Origin: Acidimicrobiaceae bacterium | GTDB lineage: Bacteria > Actinomycetota > Acidimicrobiia > Acidimicrobiales > Poriferisodalaceae | Assembly: GCA_026713105.1 (NCBI GenBank) | Contig: JAPOPC010000081.1 | Span: 21,884 to 85,883, forward strand | DNA length: 64,000 nucleotides | Direction: 5' to 3' | Part shown: positions 1 to 8,783 of the stretch, piece after piece | How positions within the stretch are numbered: position 1 is the stretch's first letter | How the letters are laid out: each line of letters opens with the position of its first letter | Made by a program: the position numbers and the translations under genes | The notes under the pieces: generated by a model | The model's input: only the letters and a program-made list of their open reading frames with translations | What the model was told of the DNA's origin: nothing | Database searches by the model: none

Positions 1-2312
1 TCGATGACCCCCGAAAGATTGCCGTCAAAGCGCGTGAATGCCGCGCTGTTCCGGGCAGCCGAGAGCTCGACGCCGCAACGGAACGCCGGGTCGGCGAACA
101 TCGGATGCTGCCGCCGGCCCAGCTCGGGGCGGCTTGCCGCAAGCAGGCTCGCCGAGTCGTATTCCCACGGCATGGCAGGGAATTCACATGAGCGCACGGC
201 ACCCAGGAACGACGGCTGCTCGACGATGCCGGACACCTTGTCGTCGAGCGCAGCGGCCCGCAGGTTCTCCGCGTCGAGGTAGCCGTCCGCGAAGTAGCGC
301 CCAGTGACATCGAGGCGGCGCGCCGTGTCTGCGAGCCAGCGGGAGGGCACGTAGTCGGCATTGCGGCGCAGGTTCCCCCGCGGCGCCAGCAGGGTGCAGC
401 GCTCACGGGTGGCGGCAATCGCAGCGAGCAGGGTCCGGTGGCTCTCGGCTGAGTCGTCGGCATGCAGCCGGAGCGCGCCGCCCAACGACCGCCGCTCGTC
501 GTCGTTGACGAGACTGTCTGGCTGGGGCCGTGGGGGGACGATGCCTTCGGCCATCCCGACGATGTAGCTGCGGTCGGGGGTGACATCGAGTGCGCCGGCG
601 AGCGGGCCGACATAGACGCCCTTGCCTTCGGTTCCGCTGCGGCCGTGCGGCTGCGCGAGTTCGGCCTCCAGCGCTTGGTACATGGTGTCGAAGCTGACGC
701 GCGGCTCGATAGCGCCAAGGTCCGAGAGTCGTTCGAGGACGCCCTCGACACGTTCGGCGGCAGTGATCTCCCACTCGGGCCAGTCCTGAACCCACCGCGC
801 GTGGCCTGCTGCACCCAGGTAGCGATGCAGCGATGACAGCATCCAGGCGCACAGGCTCCGCCAGGTGTGCCGATTGCGGCCGTTCATGAGGCGCTCGCGC
901 ATCTCTGCCATGAACGCCGAGGTTGCGTCGCACTCGTCAGCTTCGTGCTCGAACCACCTGCATCGGGCGAGGCTGGGATCGTCGCCGGACCGTTCGAGCG
1001 CAGCGTGCTCACGCTTCTCTGCGGCATAGCGCCTGAGCCGCGACGTCCAGTCGTCGCCGCCGACGACACGGGCAGCCCGAGCGAGACGCTCCCATGCAGA
1101 GTCGGGCACGAAGAACCGGCGGTCGGTGGCCACTTCGATGTTGCGCTCGCCGAGGCGGTGCTGGGGAATCTGCGCGCCGGCGAGCAAGTCGAAAACATCT
1201 CGGCGCTCGAGGCGAGGCTCGTCGAGATGGGAATCGGCGAGTGCGGCAAGGCCCAGCGCGAATCGGCCGTAGATCGACTCGGCGAGCGTCCGGGCGGTGT
1301 TGCCGTACGTGGCGACGCCAGCGGCCCCGAACTGATCTTCGAGCGTGCGGCCGTACGGCTCGCTCGCACCGAAGAACACAGCGATCCTGCCCGGCGGGAC
1401 GCCTGCGTCGAGGTCGGCCAGCACGTCGCGCACCACCGTGCGGGCTTCGGTGTCGGCATCGGAGACGCTCACGATCCGGTCACCGCAGGACATGCGGCGC
1501 AACTCGTCACGGCGCCTTTCGTCGAGGACCGGCAGCTCGACGCGGAGACGCTTGCAATTGCTCCTCGCCACCGCGTCTGCGCTGTCGTTGCCGGTGATTC
1601 CGACGACTACCTCAACCGGCGCATCTGTCGCTGCTCGACCGAGCGCACGCAGCAGCCGCCCCTCGTGCTGGTTCAGCCGCCGTGGCAGGTACACGCACAT
1701 GCGCCCGAGCGCGGGAGGAAGGGCGCTGAGCGAGCCGAGTTGATCCGCGGCGGCGGACATGAGGTCGAATTCGTCATACCAGTCGTTTCGCAGTGACGCC
1801 CGCACTCGCCTGCAGATGTCCATCACTCCGGCGGCCCTCAGTGACATGCCGGAAACGTCGTCGAGTTGGGACGCCGACAGATCACGCAGCTCTAGATAGG
1901 TACGACCGAGTGCACGAGCGGTCTGATGATGTTCGGCGACAGGTCCGAACGGACCAGGATCTTCGCTGAGGGCGATGCGCACCGCCGCCGCGATCGCCAT
2001 GTCACTCAATGGCCGCTGCCCGCCGCGCTGCAGCGACGAACCACCAAGGCGGTCGGCCAGCTCGGAGATGGTGAGCGTCTCGAGCACGGCGACACCGCCA
2101 CGGCGACCGCCCAGCTCACGTCGCAGCGACAGCCCCGTGTAGTTGGAGGGCACCACCACCGTGACCGCAGCAAGCGGATCGCCGGATTTGGTCCGCGTCA
2201 CGAAATCGGCGAGTGCCTCACGGGCTGCGGCCCCGAATCCGACGCCGACGGGCACCAACCCGCTGCCCCTTTCGGAAGGCTCGGCTATCGCTGCACCTGC
2301 TGGTTCGGTCAC
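1..2312 (-). CDS. AddB-like PD-(D/E)XK nuclease / inactivated helicase subunit, partial
   Basis: One uninterrupted minus-strand frame of 770 codons starts at a GTG and runs off the left edge, so the C-terminus is missing. An in-frame stop lies 9 codons upstream with no other start between, so the GTG is the first possible start. An early VPSNYTGLSLRREL stretch (residues 54-67) sits where helicase-like proteins have a nucleotide-binding loop, but there is no GxGKT Walker A. Near residues 583-610 the pattern GMAEGIVPP...NDDERRSL resembles the AddB block 'vGl-eG-fPr...d-eR--l', and the visible end (FTRFDGNLSG) matches the segment before the C-terminal nuclease domain in AddB-type proteins. A role in recombinational double-strand-break processing with a UvrD-like partner is inferred from family. 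The nuclease domain and partner gene lie outside the window. Confidence 0.72.
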   Translation of the reverse strand, partial: MTEPAGAAIAEPSERGSGLVPVGVGFGAAAREALADFVTRTKSGDPLAAVTVVVPSNYTGLSLRRELGGRRGGVAVLETLTISELADRLGGSSLQRGGQRPLSDMAIAAAVRIALSEDPGPFGPVAEHHQTARALGRTYLELRDLSASQLDDVSGMSLRAAGVMDICRRVRASLRNDWYDEFDLMSAAADQLGSLSALPPALGRMCVYLPRRLNQHEGRLLRALGRAATDAPVEVVVGITGNDSADAVARSNCKRLRVELPVLDERRRDELRRMSCGDRIVSVSDADTEARTVVRDVLADLDAGVPPGRIAVFFGASEPYGRTLEDQFGAAGVATYGNTARTLAESIYGRFALGLAALADSHLDEPRLERRDVFDLLAGAQIPQHRLGERNIEVATDRRFFVPDSAWERLARAARVVGGDDWTSRLRRYAAEKREHAALERSGDDPSLARCRWFEHEADECDATSAFMAEMRERLMNGRNRHTWRSLCAWMLSSLHRYLGAAGHARWVQDWPEWEITAAERVEGVLERLSDLGAIEPRVSFDTMYQALEAELAQPHGRSGTEGKGVYVGPLAGALDVTPDRSYIVGMAEGIVPPRPQPDSLVNDDERRSLGGALRLHADDSAESHRTLLAAIAATRERCTLLAPRGNLRRNADYVPSRWLADTARRLDVTGRYFADGYLDAENLRAAALDDKVSGIVEQPSFLGAVRSCEFPAMPWEYDSASLLAASRPELGRRQHPMFADPAFRCGVELSAARNSAAFTRFDGNLSGVI

Positions 2313-2358
2313 GAAGGTGACACTACGCAGGGGGTGTCACAGCCAATATTGGTGAGAC

Positions 2359-2736
2359 TCAGTGCGCGGCGAGCGCCTTGAGTCGCACGGCGGACAGGCG
2401 CTTGAGTTGCTGGTTGCGCGGATCCACTTCAATGCCTGCCGACTCCAGCGCAGTGAGGCCCAATAGCGGTTCGACGTCGTCGTCGACGAACACCACCACG
2501 CCGCCGACGATCTCGTCCATGACTTCGAACTCGGCAAGCCCGATGTCGTATGGCATCCGGCTGCCGTCCGCCAGTTCGTAGGTGCGAGAGCCGATCGGCT
2601 CAATGCCGATGGCCTCGAGGTGTTGGCGCGGCACCAGCGAATCTATGGCGCCGGTGTCCACGAGGAATTCGGACTGCCAGGCACGATCGCGTGCTGCAGG
2701 GTTCTTGACGGTGACGGTGACATGCGTGGCGCCCAT
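2359..2736 (-). CDS. retropepsin-like aspartic protease family protein
   Basis: A 125-aa soluble protein. The VDTGA motif (D27-T28-G29) and the later hydrophobic-hydrophobic-glycine block (LLGLTALE, about 91-98) are the two hallmarks of a single-domain clan AA aspartic protease, which would work as a homodimer. The frame is open upstream to 2862, but the ATG at 2736 has a GAGG Shine-Dalgarno 6 nt ahead and the upstream 42 residues look non-coding (Arg/Ser-rich), so the shorter start is preferred. Substrate unknown. It lies 46 bp from the nuclease gene start, on the same strand, so co-transcription is possible. Confidence 0.75.
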   Translation of the reverse strand: MGATHVTVTVKNPAARDRAWQSEFLVDTGAIDSLVPRQHLEAIGIEPIGSRTYELADGSRMPYDIGLAEFEVMDEIVGGVVVFVDDDVEPLLGLTALESAGIEVDPRNQQLKRLSAVRLKALAAH

Positions 2737-2915
2737 GGGAGGCCTCTTTCTTCGCGCGGGACGCAGGGACGGCAGCCGGTGGCTGCGCCGGTGAGCCTCG
2801 CGCACGTCGCGGGTCACATCACTCTCATTTTCTGGTGCGGAATTTTGATGCGTAGCAGTCATGGGTTCATTGTGGCAGTGCTGCCGCGTCGGGTGCGCCG
2901 CTCCCGGCGACGGGC

Positions 2916-3845
2916 TCAGGTGCCTGCCAGCCGTGCCACAACCGGCGCCATCGCGTCGACCTCGGGGTCGTGGATCACGATGTAGCTGGCGCCGTACGCC
3001 TCACGGTGGTGATGCAGCTGCTCGCAGATGTCGTCGACCGTGCCGGCCAGCACCAGCGGCACCTCGCGGGCCTCCTGCGGCGTCAACCCGAAACCCGGTG
3101 CGAACTCCGCGAGGATGCTGTCAGCGTCGTCGGTCACCAATGCCATGAACGTGTTGAGCTGGATCTCGATGTCGCCGAATCGGTCACCGGCCGCATCGGC
3201 AATCCACTGGCGCCGCTCTGCGAACTTGGCCGCCACCGAACTGCGCGCCGCATCGGGCCCCACGGTGCCTGAGCGCAGGTTCGGGTTCAGGCTGATGATG
3301 TCCGCCAGGCGCGCCGCCTCAGTCAGCACGCGCTTGCCGCCGCCACCGATGATGACCGGCGGCCCGCCCGGCGCATACGGCAGCGGCCGCCCCACCATGC
3401 CGGAGATCTGGTAGTGCTCGCCGTCGTAGTGCAGTGGCTCGCCGCTCCACAGTCCCTTGATGACCTCCAACGCCTCGATCATGCGGTCGATGCGTACCCC
3501 GGGCCGGTCGAGCGGTATGCCGGCCTGGGTGTAGTCCTCGGTCAGCCAGCCGGCGCCGATGCCGAACTCGGTGCGGCCCTCGGCCAGCAGATCCAAAGTG
3601 GCGAAATCTTTCGCCAGCACGGCGGGGTGCCGGTAGTCGGCCGCATACACCAGCGTGCCGACTCGCAACGTCGTGGTGATTTCCGCCGCGACCGCGGGAT
3701 GCACGATGGGCGACCAGCTGTCCCAGAAGTGGTCGTGACAGAACAGTGACGAATAGCCCAGGTCCTCCGCCTTGCGGGCCATCTCGCGGAACGCGGCCGG
3801 GCTCTCGGGCTTGCCGTACTGGACACCGAATCTGAACGGATGCAC
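2916..3845 (-). CDS. LLM-class (F420-dependent type) oxidoreductase
   Basis: A 309-aa luciferase-like monooxygenase-fold protein. It starts with the family pattern RFGVQYGKPESP, followed by the AE.LGYSSLFCHDHF block, the GIGAGWL...Y..AGI segment and the PPVIIGGGGKR loop, as in actinobacterial F420-using members of the bacterial luciferase superfamily. Such enzymes transfer hydride between F420H2 (sometimes FMNH2) and an organic substrate; the substrate cannot be read from sequence. It is a soluble cytoplasmic enzyme of usual family length. It is the last gene before a strong hairpin ending the TRAP operon, and a perfect palindrome lies 31-51 bp upstream of its start, so it probably has its own promoter. 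Confidence 0.85.
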   Translation of the reverse strand: MHPFRFGVQYGKPESPAAFREMARKAEDLGYSSLFCHDHFWDSWSPIVHPAVAAEITTTLRVGTLVYAADYRHPAVLAKDFATLDLLAEGRTEFGIGAGWLTEDYTQAGIPLDRPGVRIDRMIEALEVIKGLWSGEPLHYDGEHYQISGMVGRPLPYAPGGPPVIIGGGGKRVLTEAARLADIISLNPNLRSGTVGPDAARSSVAAKFAERRQWIADAAGDRFGDIEIQLNTFMALVTDDADSILAEFAPGFGLTPQEAREVPLVLAGTVDDICEQLHHHREAYGASYIVIHDPEVDAMAPVVARLAGT

Positions 3846-3875
3846 AGCGGCACACTACGCGCAGCCCGACAAGAC

Positions 3876-3896
3876 CACCTCACGCATAATGAGGTG
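3876..3896 (-). promoter_or_regulatory. perfect inverted repeat upstream of the oxidoreductase gene
   Basis: CACCTCA, 7-nt spacer, TGAGGTG: a perfect 7-bp dyad. Its near edge is 31 bp upstream of the oxidoreductase start. The AT-richer spacer in a GC-rich genome fits a repressor operator overlapping a promoter. Alternatively it is a second hairpin of the TRAP operon terminator. Confidence 0.4.
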
Positions 3897-3903
3897 CCCG
3901 CCC

Positions 3904-3925
3904 GGCGTCGTCGCGTAACGACGCC
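3904..3925 (-). terminator. hairpin downstream of TRAP operon
   Basis: GGCGTCGT, 6-nt loop, ACGACGCC: a perfect 8-bp GC-rich stem starting 41 bp after the dctP-like stop codon. No U-tract follows, which is common in high-GC actinobacteria. It would separate the TRAP operon from the oxidoreductase gene. Confidence 0.5.
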
Positions 3926-3966
3926 GACGAGACACGCCAGCCAGCGACGCCTGTCGAACCAGGCGC

Positions 3967-5199
3967 CTAGATCTGTGTCTGCTGCGTCAGGAAGGAACGC
4001 TCGGCGAGGCCGTGCCACTCGGCGATGCCGTCACGGAACTCCCGCCACGGCGCCAAGATGGCGGCGAAGCGAGCATCGTCCGCAGCCACCGCATCCAACA
4101 CGTTCTCGGTTTCTTCCTTGAATGCCGCCATCAGCTCGGCCGGGAACTCCCGAATGCTGGCGAATTCCTTCACCCGCTGCAGGTCCGTCTGGTTGCGTAC
4201 GTCGTAGTCGGCGATCGTGTTGATGTTGGCTGACGCCGCAGCGATCTCGATGGCAGCCTGATACTCCGCAGGCAGGTCGTTCCACAGCGACAGCGGGAAC
4301 TGCACCTCCACCGCCGTGCCGGGCTCCCACCAACCGGGGTGGTAGTAGAACAGCTCGCCGGCGAACTGGTCGAGACCCAGAATGAGGTCGTCGGTGGGTC
4401 CCACGAACTCGGCGCCGTCGATCGCACCCTGCTGGATCGCAGGCAGGATCTCGCCGCCTGCCAGGGTGACCTGCTCGCCGCCCAAGCTCTCGAGGACACG
4501 TCCCGCAAGACCGGGAATGCGCATCTTCAGGCCCTGCAGGTCACTGACTGAATTCAGCTCCTTGGTGAACCAGCCGCCCATCTGGCAGCCCGTGCCGCCG
4601 GCGGGGAAGGCAATCACCCCATGCTCCTCGGCGTAGAACTCGTTGAGCATGTCGAGGCCGCCGCCCTTGTACAGCCAGGCGTTCTGCTGACGCTGCGTCA
4701 GCCCGAACGGGACAGCGGTGCCGAACTGCTGCACGGGGCTGAGACCCACGTAGTAGTACGACGCCGTGTGGCCGGCCTGCACGCCGACGTCACGCACGGT
4801 GGGCAGAACCTCGAGGCCGCCCACGATCTCGCCAGCCGGTCGAGGATTGATCTTGAATTTGCCGCCCGTCAGCCGGCTCACCTGCTCAGCGAAGAAATTG
4901 GCCGAGCCGAACAAGGTGACCAGCGCTGCGGGCCAGCTCGTCGCCATGTCCCACTCGATCTCGGGCCCGTCCTGGGTGAGCGCAACCGAAGTGGCCGGTG
5001 CGTCGGTGCCGGCGGGACCTTCAGAGGTGGTCGCCGCGGTGTCACCGTCGTCAGAGGTGCAGGCGTTGAGCAGCGTCGTGGCCGCGGCGAACCCGGCTAC
5101 GCCGAGCCCGGCCTTGAGGAATGATCGCCGGTCGAAACCGCCGTCTTCGATGCCGTCATCGTGGGCAGTCTCGGGACTGCCCACGTCTTGCATGGTCAT
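3967..5199 (-). CDS. TRAP transporter substrate-binding protein (DctP/TakP type), Tat lipoprotein
   Basis: A 410-aa extracytoplasmic solute receptor. The N-terminus has a twin-arginine motif (RRSFLK, R24-R25), a hydrophobic stretch and a lipobox ending at Cys47 (LNAC), followed by a Ser/Thr/Asp-rich linker, so it is predicted to be Tat-exported and lipid-anchored. The body carries DctP signatures: LKMRIPG with the conserved carboxylate-binding Arg, and the GAIDGAEFVGP...YYHPGWWEPG stretch typical of TakP/lactate-binding receptors. A 2-oxo or 2-hydroxy acid ligand is therefore likely but inferred. The ATG at 5199 has a GGGGGAGG Shine-Dalgarno 8 nt ahead; a TTG six codons upstream is less likely. 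It is followed upstream in transcription order by the two membrane subunits. Confidence 0.88.
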   Translation of the reverse strand: MTMQDVGSPETAHDDGIEDGGFDRRSFLKAGLGVAGFAAATTLLNACTSDDGDTAATTSEGPAGTDAPATSVALTQDGPEIEWDMATSWPAALVTLFGSANFFAEQVSRLTGGKFKINPRPAGEIVGGLEVLPTVRDVGVQAGHTASYYYVGLSPVQQFGTAVPFGLTQRQQNAWLYKGGGLDMLNEFYAEEHGVIAFPAGGTGCQMGGWFTKELNSVSDLQGLKMRIPGLAGRVLESLGGEQVTLAGGEILPAIQQGAIDGAEFVGPTDDLILGLDQFAGELFYYHPGWWEPGTAVEVQFPLSLWNDLPAEYQAAIEIAAASANINTIADYDVRNQTDLQRVKEFASIREFPAELMAAFKEETENVLDAVAADDARFAAILAPWREFRDGIAEWHGLAERSFLTQQTQI

Positions 5200-5293
5200 A
5201 GGAATTGCCTCCCCCAAAGACGCGCATAAACGCGCCTACTACTGGGAGCGAAATTAGCACGTACCCGAAAATCGGCCCGACAGAATGGCGCAG

Positions 5294-6862
5294 CTAACTG
5301 AACAGCTCGAGCGACGTGTACACGATGCCCGGAAACACACCCAGGATGACCAGCGCGATCGACTGCAATCCCATGAACGGGATGGCGCCCTTGTGGATGT
5401 CGGCGGTGCGCACTTCGGGCGGCGCCACGCTTTGGAGGTAGAACAGCGAGAAGCCCACCGGCGGCGAGATGAACGCCATGTTCAGGTTCACCGCCATCAT
5501 CACGGCAAACCAGATCTTCTCGTCTTGGGTGAAGCCCAGCACCTCCATGGCGGGAACGAAGATCGGCACCACGATGAAGGTGATCTCGAGGAATTCCAGG
5601 TTGATGCCCAGCAGGAACACCGCGACCATCGCGATGAGGACGAAGCCGAGCTTGCCGCCGCCGATGGAGGTGAGCCATTCGGAGGTCTGATCGGAGCCGC
5701 CGAGCTGGAAGAACATGGCGCTGAAGAAGGTGGAGCTGAACAGCAGCGTCATCACCAGCACCACCACGCTGGTGGTCGACTTGCCGGCCTGCACTACAGC
5801 AGCCCGGCCGAGGCGCCACTGGGGGGTGATGTGGGCGGCGCCTTCGCGCAGCAGCAGGCGATCAAAAAGCCAGTTCAGGCCCGTGAGCGCCAGCGCCCCG
5901 AACACTCCGACAGCGCCCGACTCGGACGGCGTGGCGATGCCCTGGAAGATCGACACCAGCACGCCCAAGATGAGCACCACGATCGGCACGATCGCGATGA
6001 GCACCTCACACGCCAGCATCCGGGTGAACGCCATGATGGCGAAGCTCGCGATCATCACCAGCACCGCGGCGATCAGCGCAACGCGGAAGTTGGCCAGCAG
6101 CATCACGCACCCGACCATGAAGCCCAGCAGCGCGGCGATCAGCAGTTTGGTTTGGATCGACGGGTTGCCTGCCAGCTTGCGTTCCTCGATGGGCATGGCC
6201 GGGCCCATGTCGGGCTTCCACCACGACACGGCCAGCACGTAGGCCACATACAGGCCGCTGAGCAGCAGGCCGGGCAGCAGCGCACCGGCGAACAGGCCCA
6301 AGATGCCCACGCCCATCTGCTGGGCCAGCAGGATCAGCACGATGCTGGGCGGCAAGAGCTGCGCGAGCGTGCCCGAGGCGGCGATGGCACCGGTCGAGAG
6401 CTTGTTGTCGTAGCCGAGCCGCACCATCGCTGGCAGCGACAGCAGGCCCATCACGATGACGGTGGCAGCCACCACGCCCGTCGCGGCCGCCAGCAGCGTG
6501 CCCACCAGCACCACCGCAGCAGCCACGCCGCCGCGCAGCGCGCCCATCAGCATGCCCACGGCGTTCAGCAGCCGCTCGGCCATGCCTGATCGCTCGAGGA
6601 TCGCGCCCATCAGCACGAATAGCGGCACCGCCAGCAGCACCGGGTCGCTGATGGCCACGAACCAGCGCGCCGGCAGCGTGTTGAGCGTGGCGGTGTTGAA
6701 CGAGCCGGTGATGTCGCCGATGAATGCGAACGCCAAGGCCGTGGCGGCGAACGAGAACGCGACGTTGTAGCCAGTGAGGATCATCGCCATGAAGACGATG
6801 AACATCGTCAGGGCCAGAAAAACGCCCGTGTCCATGCCGAGTATCGCCAGAAGATGACTCAT
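5294..6862 (-). CDS. dctM: TRAP transporter large permease (DctM)
   Basis: A 522-aa polytopic membrane protein with about 12-14 hydrophobic segments, forming the Na+-coupled transport channel of a tripartite ATP-independent periplasmic transporter. Family patterns include VPLFVLMGAILERSGMAERL, TGVVAATVIVMGLLSLP and the C-terminal half repeat (INLEFLEITFIVVPIFVPAMEVLG...NMAFISPPVGFSLFYLQ). It is longer than the typical 425-residue DctM because of an extended central region, as in TakM-type partners of TakP receptors. It starts 7 bp after the small permease gene and ends 94 bp before the receptor gene, so DctQ-DctM-DctP form one operon. Confidence 0.92.
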   Translation of the reverse strand: MSHLLAILGMDTGVFLALTMFIVFMAMILTGYNVAFSFAATALAFAFIGDITGSFNTATLNTLPARWFVAISDPVLLAVPLFVLMGAILERSGMAERLLNAVGMLMGALRGGVAAAVVLVGTLLAAATGVVAATVIVMGLLSLPAMVRLGYDNKLSTGAIAASGTLAQLLPPSIVLILLAQQMGVGILGLFAGALLPGLLLSGLYVAYVLAVSWWKPDMGPAMPIEERKLAGNPSIQTKLLIAALLGFMVGCVMLLANFRVALIAAVLVMIASFAIMAFTRMLACEVLIAIVPIVVLILGVLVSIFQGIATPSESGAVGVFGALALTGLNWLFDRLLLREGAAHITPQWRLGRAAVVQAGKSTTSVVVLVMTLLFSSTFFSAMFFQLGGSDQTSEWLTSIGGGKLGFVLIAMVAVFLLGINLEFLEITFIVVPIFVPAMEVLGFTQDEKIWFAVMMAVNLNMAFISPPVGFSLFYLQSVAPPEVRTADIHKGAIPFMGLQSIALVILGVFPGIVYTSLELFS

Positions 6863-6869
6863 GGAGCGG

Positions 6870-7694
6870 CTACTCGACCCGCAGCGGCGACTCGTGTTCG
6901 ACGATGTCGCCCTTCTCCTCGTTGCCGATCATCACGAAGCCGGTCTTGATCAGCTCCGCGATGACTTGCAGCCCGAACAGCACGAAGGCGATGAGGATCA
7001 TCACCTTGATCGGGCCGACAGGCAGCCCGCCGGCGTCGACCGCTTCCTCCCAGGTCTCCCACACCCGCCAGCTGCTCGGCCATTCGCCGTTGTGCCGGCG
7101 GCCCAGTGAGGTGGCCGCGTAGCCCTTGAGGATCCGGATGGCCATGACGATGAAGGGCAGCAGCAGCGCGGAGTGAATGACGAAATCGAGCCAGGCCTTG
7201 CGCTTGGGGCTGAAGTTGGCCCACCAGAAGTCGATGCGCGGGTTCACGCCATCACGCACGCCGAAGTTGATGGCGATGAGGAACATCAGCCCGAACGACT
7301 GCCACGCCAAGCTGGTGGTTTCGCCGAAGAGGATGTCGGTCTCGACGAGGTCGTTGCCGTAGCGGGTGATGACGTTGAACAGCTGCAGCCCGAAGACCAG
7401 CCAGGCGAGGATCCACGACACGTTCAAGCTGAAGGTGGAGATGGTCTCCACGCCCCGGCGCAGCCGGTCGAGCCCGTCGTGCCAGAACCCCATCGCCAGT
7501 GCGCCTGCCAGCACCAGCCAGTTCCACCACAGCAGGTTGCCGATCCAGTACTCGGTGTCCCACAACAGCCGGGCGACGATCGCAACGACGATCGTGGTGC
7601 CGGCGAGCCAGCCGAGGGGATGCAGTCGCGCCCACCAGGGCATCGCCGTCGCCACCGGCGGTGCTTGGGGGGCGGCCGTGGCTGTGTCGGTCAC
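6870..7694 (-). CDS. dctQ: TRAP transporter small permease (DctQ)
   Basis: A 274-aa membrane protein with an Ala/Pro-rich cytoplasmic N-terminus and about four to five transmembrane segments; the block LLFGETTSLAWQSFGLMFLIAINFGVRDGVNPRIDF is typical of the long DctQ variants. It forms the membrane complex with DctM and interacts with the receptor. First gene of the TRAP operon and divergent from the thioesterase gene, with an 83-bp shared upstream region. It is longer than classical DctQ (about 170 aa), as in TakQ-like subunits. Confidence 0.88.
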   Translation of the reverse strand: MTDTATAAPQAPPVATAMPWWARLHPLGWLAGTTIVVAIVARLLWDTEYWIGNLLWWNWLVLAGALAMGFWHDGLDRLRRGVETISTFSLNVSWILAWLVFGLQLFNVITRYGNDLVETDILFGETTSLAWQSFGLMFLIAINFGVRDGVNPRIDFWWANFSPKRKAWLDFVIHSALLLPFIVMAIRILKGYAATSLGRRHNGEWPSSWRVWETWEEAVDAGGLPVGPIKVMILIAFVLFGLQVIAELIKTGFVMIGNEEKGDIVEHESPLRVE

Positions 7695-7777
7695 GTCGCC
7701 CCTTCCCCCTGTCGCTTGCCGGTGCCGCTCGAACGCGGAAACAGGCGATTCAACATCCTGCCACCTAGCTTGTCGCC

Positions 7778-8719
7778 GTGGCGAACATCATCTCCGACAA
7801 CAGCACTGCCGCCCACGGCAGCCCTGACGGACCCCCAATGAACCCGATGCCGCCAGCGCTGTTCGTCTCAGAACCGGGCGGCGTGCGCGCCACCGAGCTG
7901 ACGCGTGGCCCATGGGCTCACCAGGTGATGCACGGCGGTGCCATCTGCGGCCTGCTGGGCTGGGCAGTCGAGCGCGAACAGCAACGGCTCGGCATCAATC
8001 AGGTGTGCAGCCGGCTGACAGTCGAGATCCTCTCGGGCATGCCGATGGCGACCTACGAGGTCACGGCCGCCACCGTCAAGGCGGGCAAGAGGACAGCGCT
8101 CGTCGACGCCGAGGTGCGGGCCGTGCCGACCGAGGGCGGAGCGCCACCGAGCGGACGCCTGGTGGCGCGAGCGACCTCGCAGTGGCTGACGCCGACGAAT
8201 CCGACGGCGGCGCCGGCGCGCGACGGGCAGTCGCTGCCGCCGATTCCCGCGGAACGGGCCGATCCCGGCGCAAATCCCGACATCGAGTACCCGCGCCCCG
8301 GTTTCAATGCCGACGCCGTCGATCTGCGATTCGTGGGCGGCTCCACCGAGGAGCCGGGCCCCGGCCGCACGTGGCTGCGATTGGACCACAGGCTCATGGC
8401 GGGCGAGAAGACGTCGCCCTTGGTCCAGATCGCGGCGCTGGCCGACCTCGGAGCGGCCATCGGCTGGGATTTCTCGCCCTCAGGCGGCGCGTATATCAAC
8501 ACCGACGTGACGCTGCAGCTCCTGCGCGTCCCGCTGGGGGAGTGGTTCTACTTCGACGCGGCCACCATCGGCACGGCGCAGGGTCTGGCCGGCACCCACA
8601 CGGCGATCTGGGATCAGCACGGCCAGCTCGGCTGGGTGCTGCAGAGCCAAGTCGAGGCCCCGGCCGAGATCGGCTTCCCCGGCGGCATGGCGGCCGCCCG
8701 TGAGGGCGCTGATCGATAG
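7778..8719 (+). CDS. TesB-like acyl-CoA thioesterase family protein (double hotdog)
   Basis: A 313-aa soluble protein. The first hotdog unit shows the MHGGAICGLLGWAVER helix (H52-G53-G54) and the SRLTVEIL strand; the second unit ends with LGEWFYFDAATIG and GQLGWVLQSQ, as in 4HBT_3/TesB-like thioesterases of actinobacteria. It likely hydrolyses or binds acyl-CoA; substrate unknown. The GTG start has no strong Shine-Dalgarno, and an ATG at 7838 (MNPMPPALF) is a possible alternative that would leave the domain intact. Divergent from the TRAP operon and convergent with the receiver protein. Confidence 0.75.
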   Translation: MANIISDNSTAAHGSPDGPPMNPMPPALFVSEPGGVRATELTRGPWAHQVMHGGAICGLLGWAVEREQQRLGINQVCSRLTVEILSGMPMATYEVTAATVKAGKRTALVDAEVRAVPTEGGAPPSGRLVARATSQWLTPTNPTAAPARDGQSLPPIPAERADPGANPDIEYPRPGFNADAVDLRFVGGSTEEPGPGRTWLRLDHRLMAGEKTSPLVQIAALADLGAAIGWDFSPSGGAYINTDVTLQLLRVPLGEWFYFDAATIGTAQGLAGTHTAIWDQHGQLGWVLQSQVEAPAEIGFPGGMAAAREGADR

Positions 8720-8723
8720 CGAC

Positions 8724-8783
8724 CCGGCGTCGTGTCTGATGATCGCCGGTCAGCCGGCGTCGTGTCAGATGATCGCCGGTCAG
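8724..8783. repeat. two tandem 30-bp units, each a hairpin
   Basis: A 30-bp unit occurs twice back to back (8724-8753 and 8754-8783) with a single mismatch, and a third copy begins (CCGGCGA at 8784). Each unit contains CCGGCG, a 14-nt loop and CGCCGG, so each can fold into a 6-bp GC stem on either strand. It lies between two convergent genes and covers the last codon and stop of the receiver protein gene, so a duplicated bidirectional terminator is the simplest reading. Confidence 0.7.

Noticed and set aside
5285..6589. Long plus-strand frame rich in His, Gln and Asp
   Set aside because: Antisense to the TRAP large permease; the composition is the usual mirror of a GC-rich membrane protein gene.
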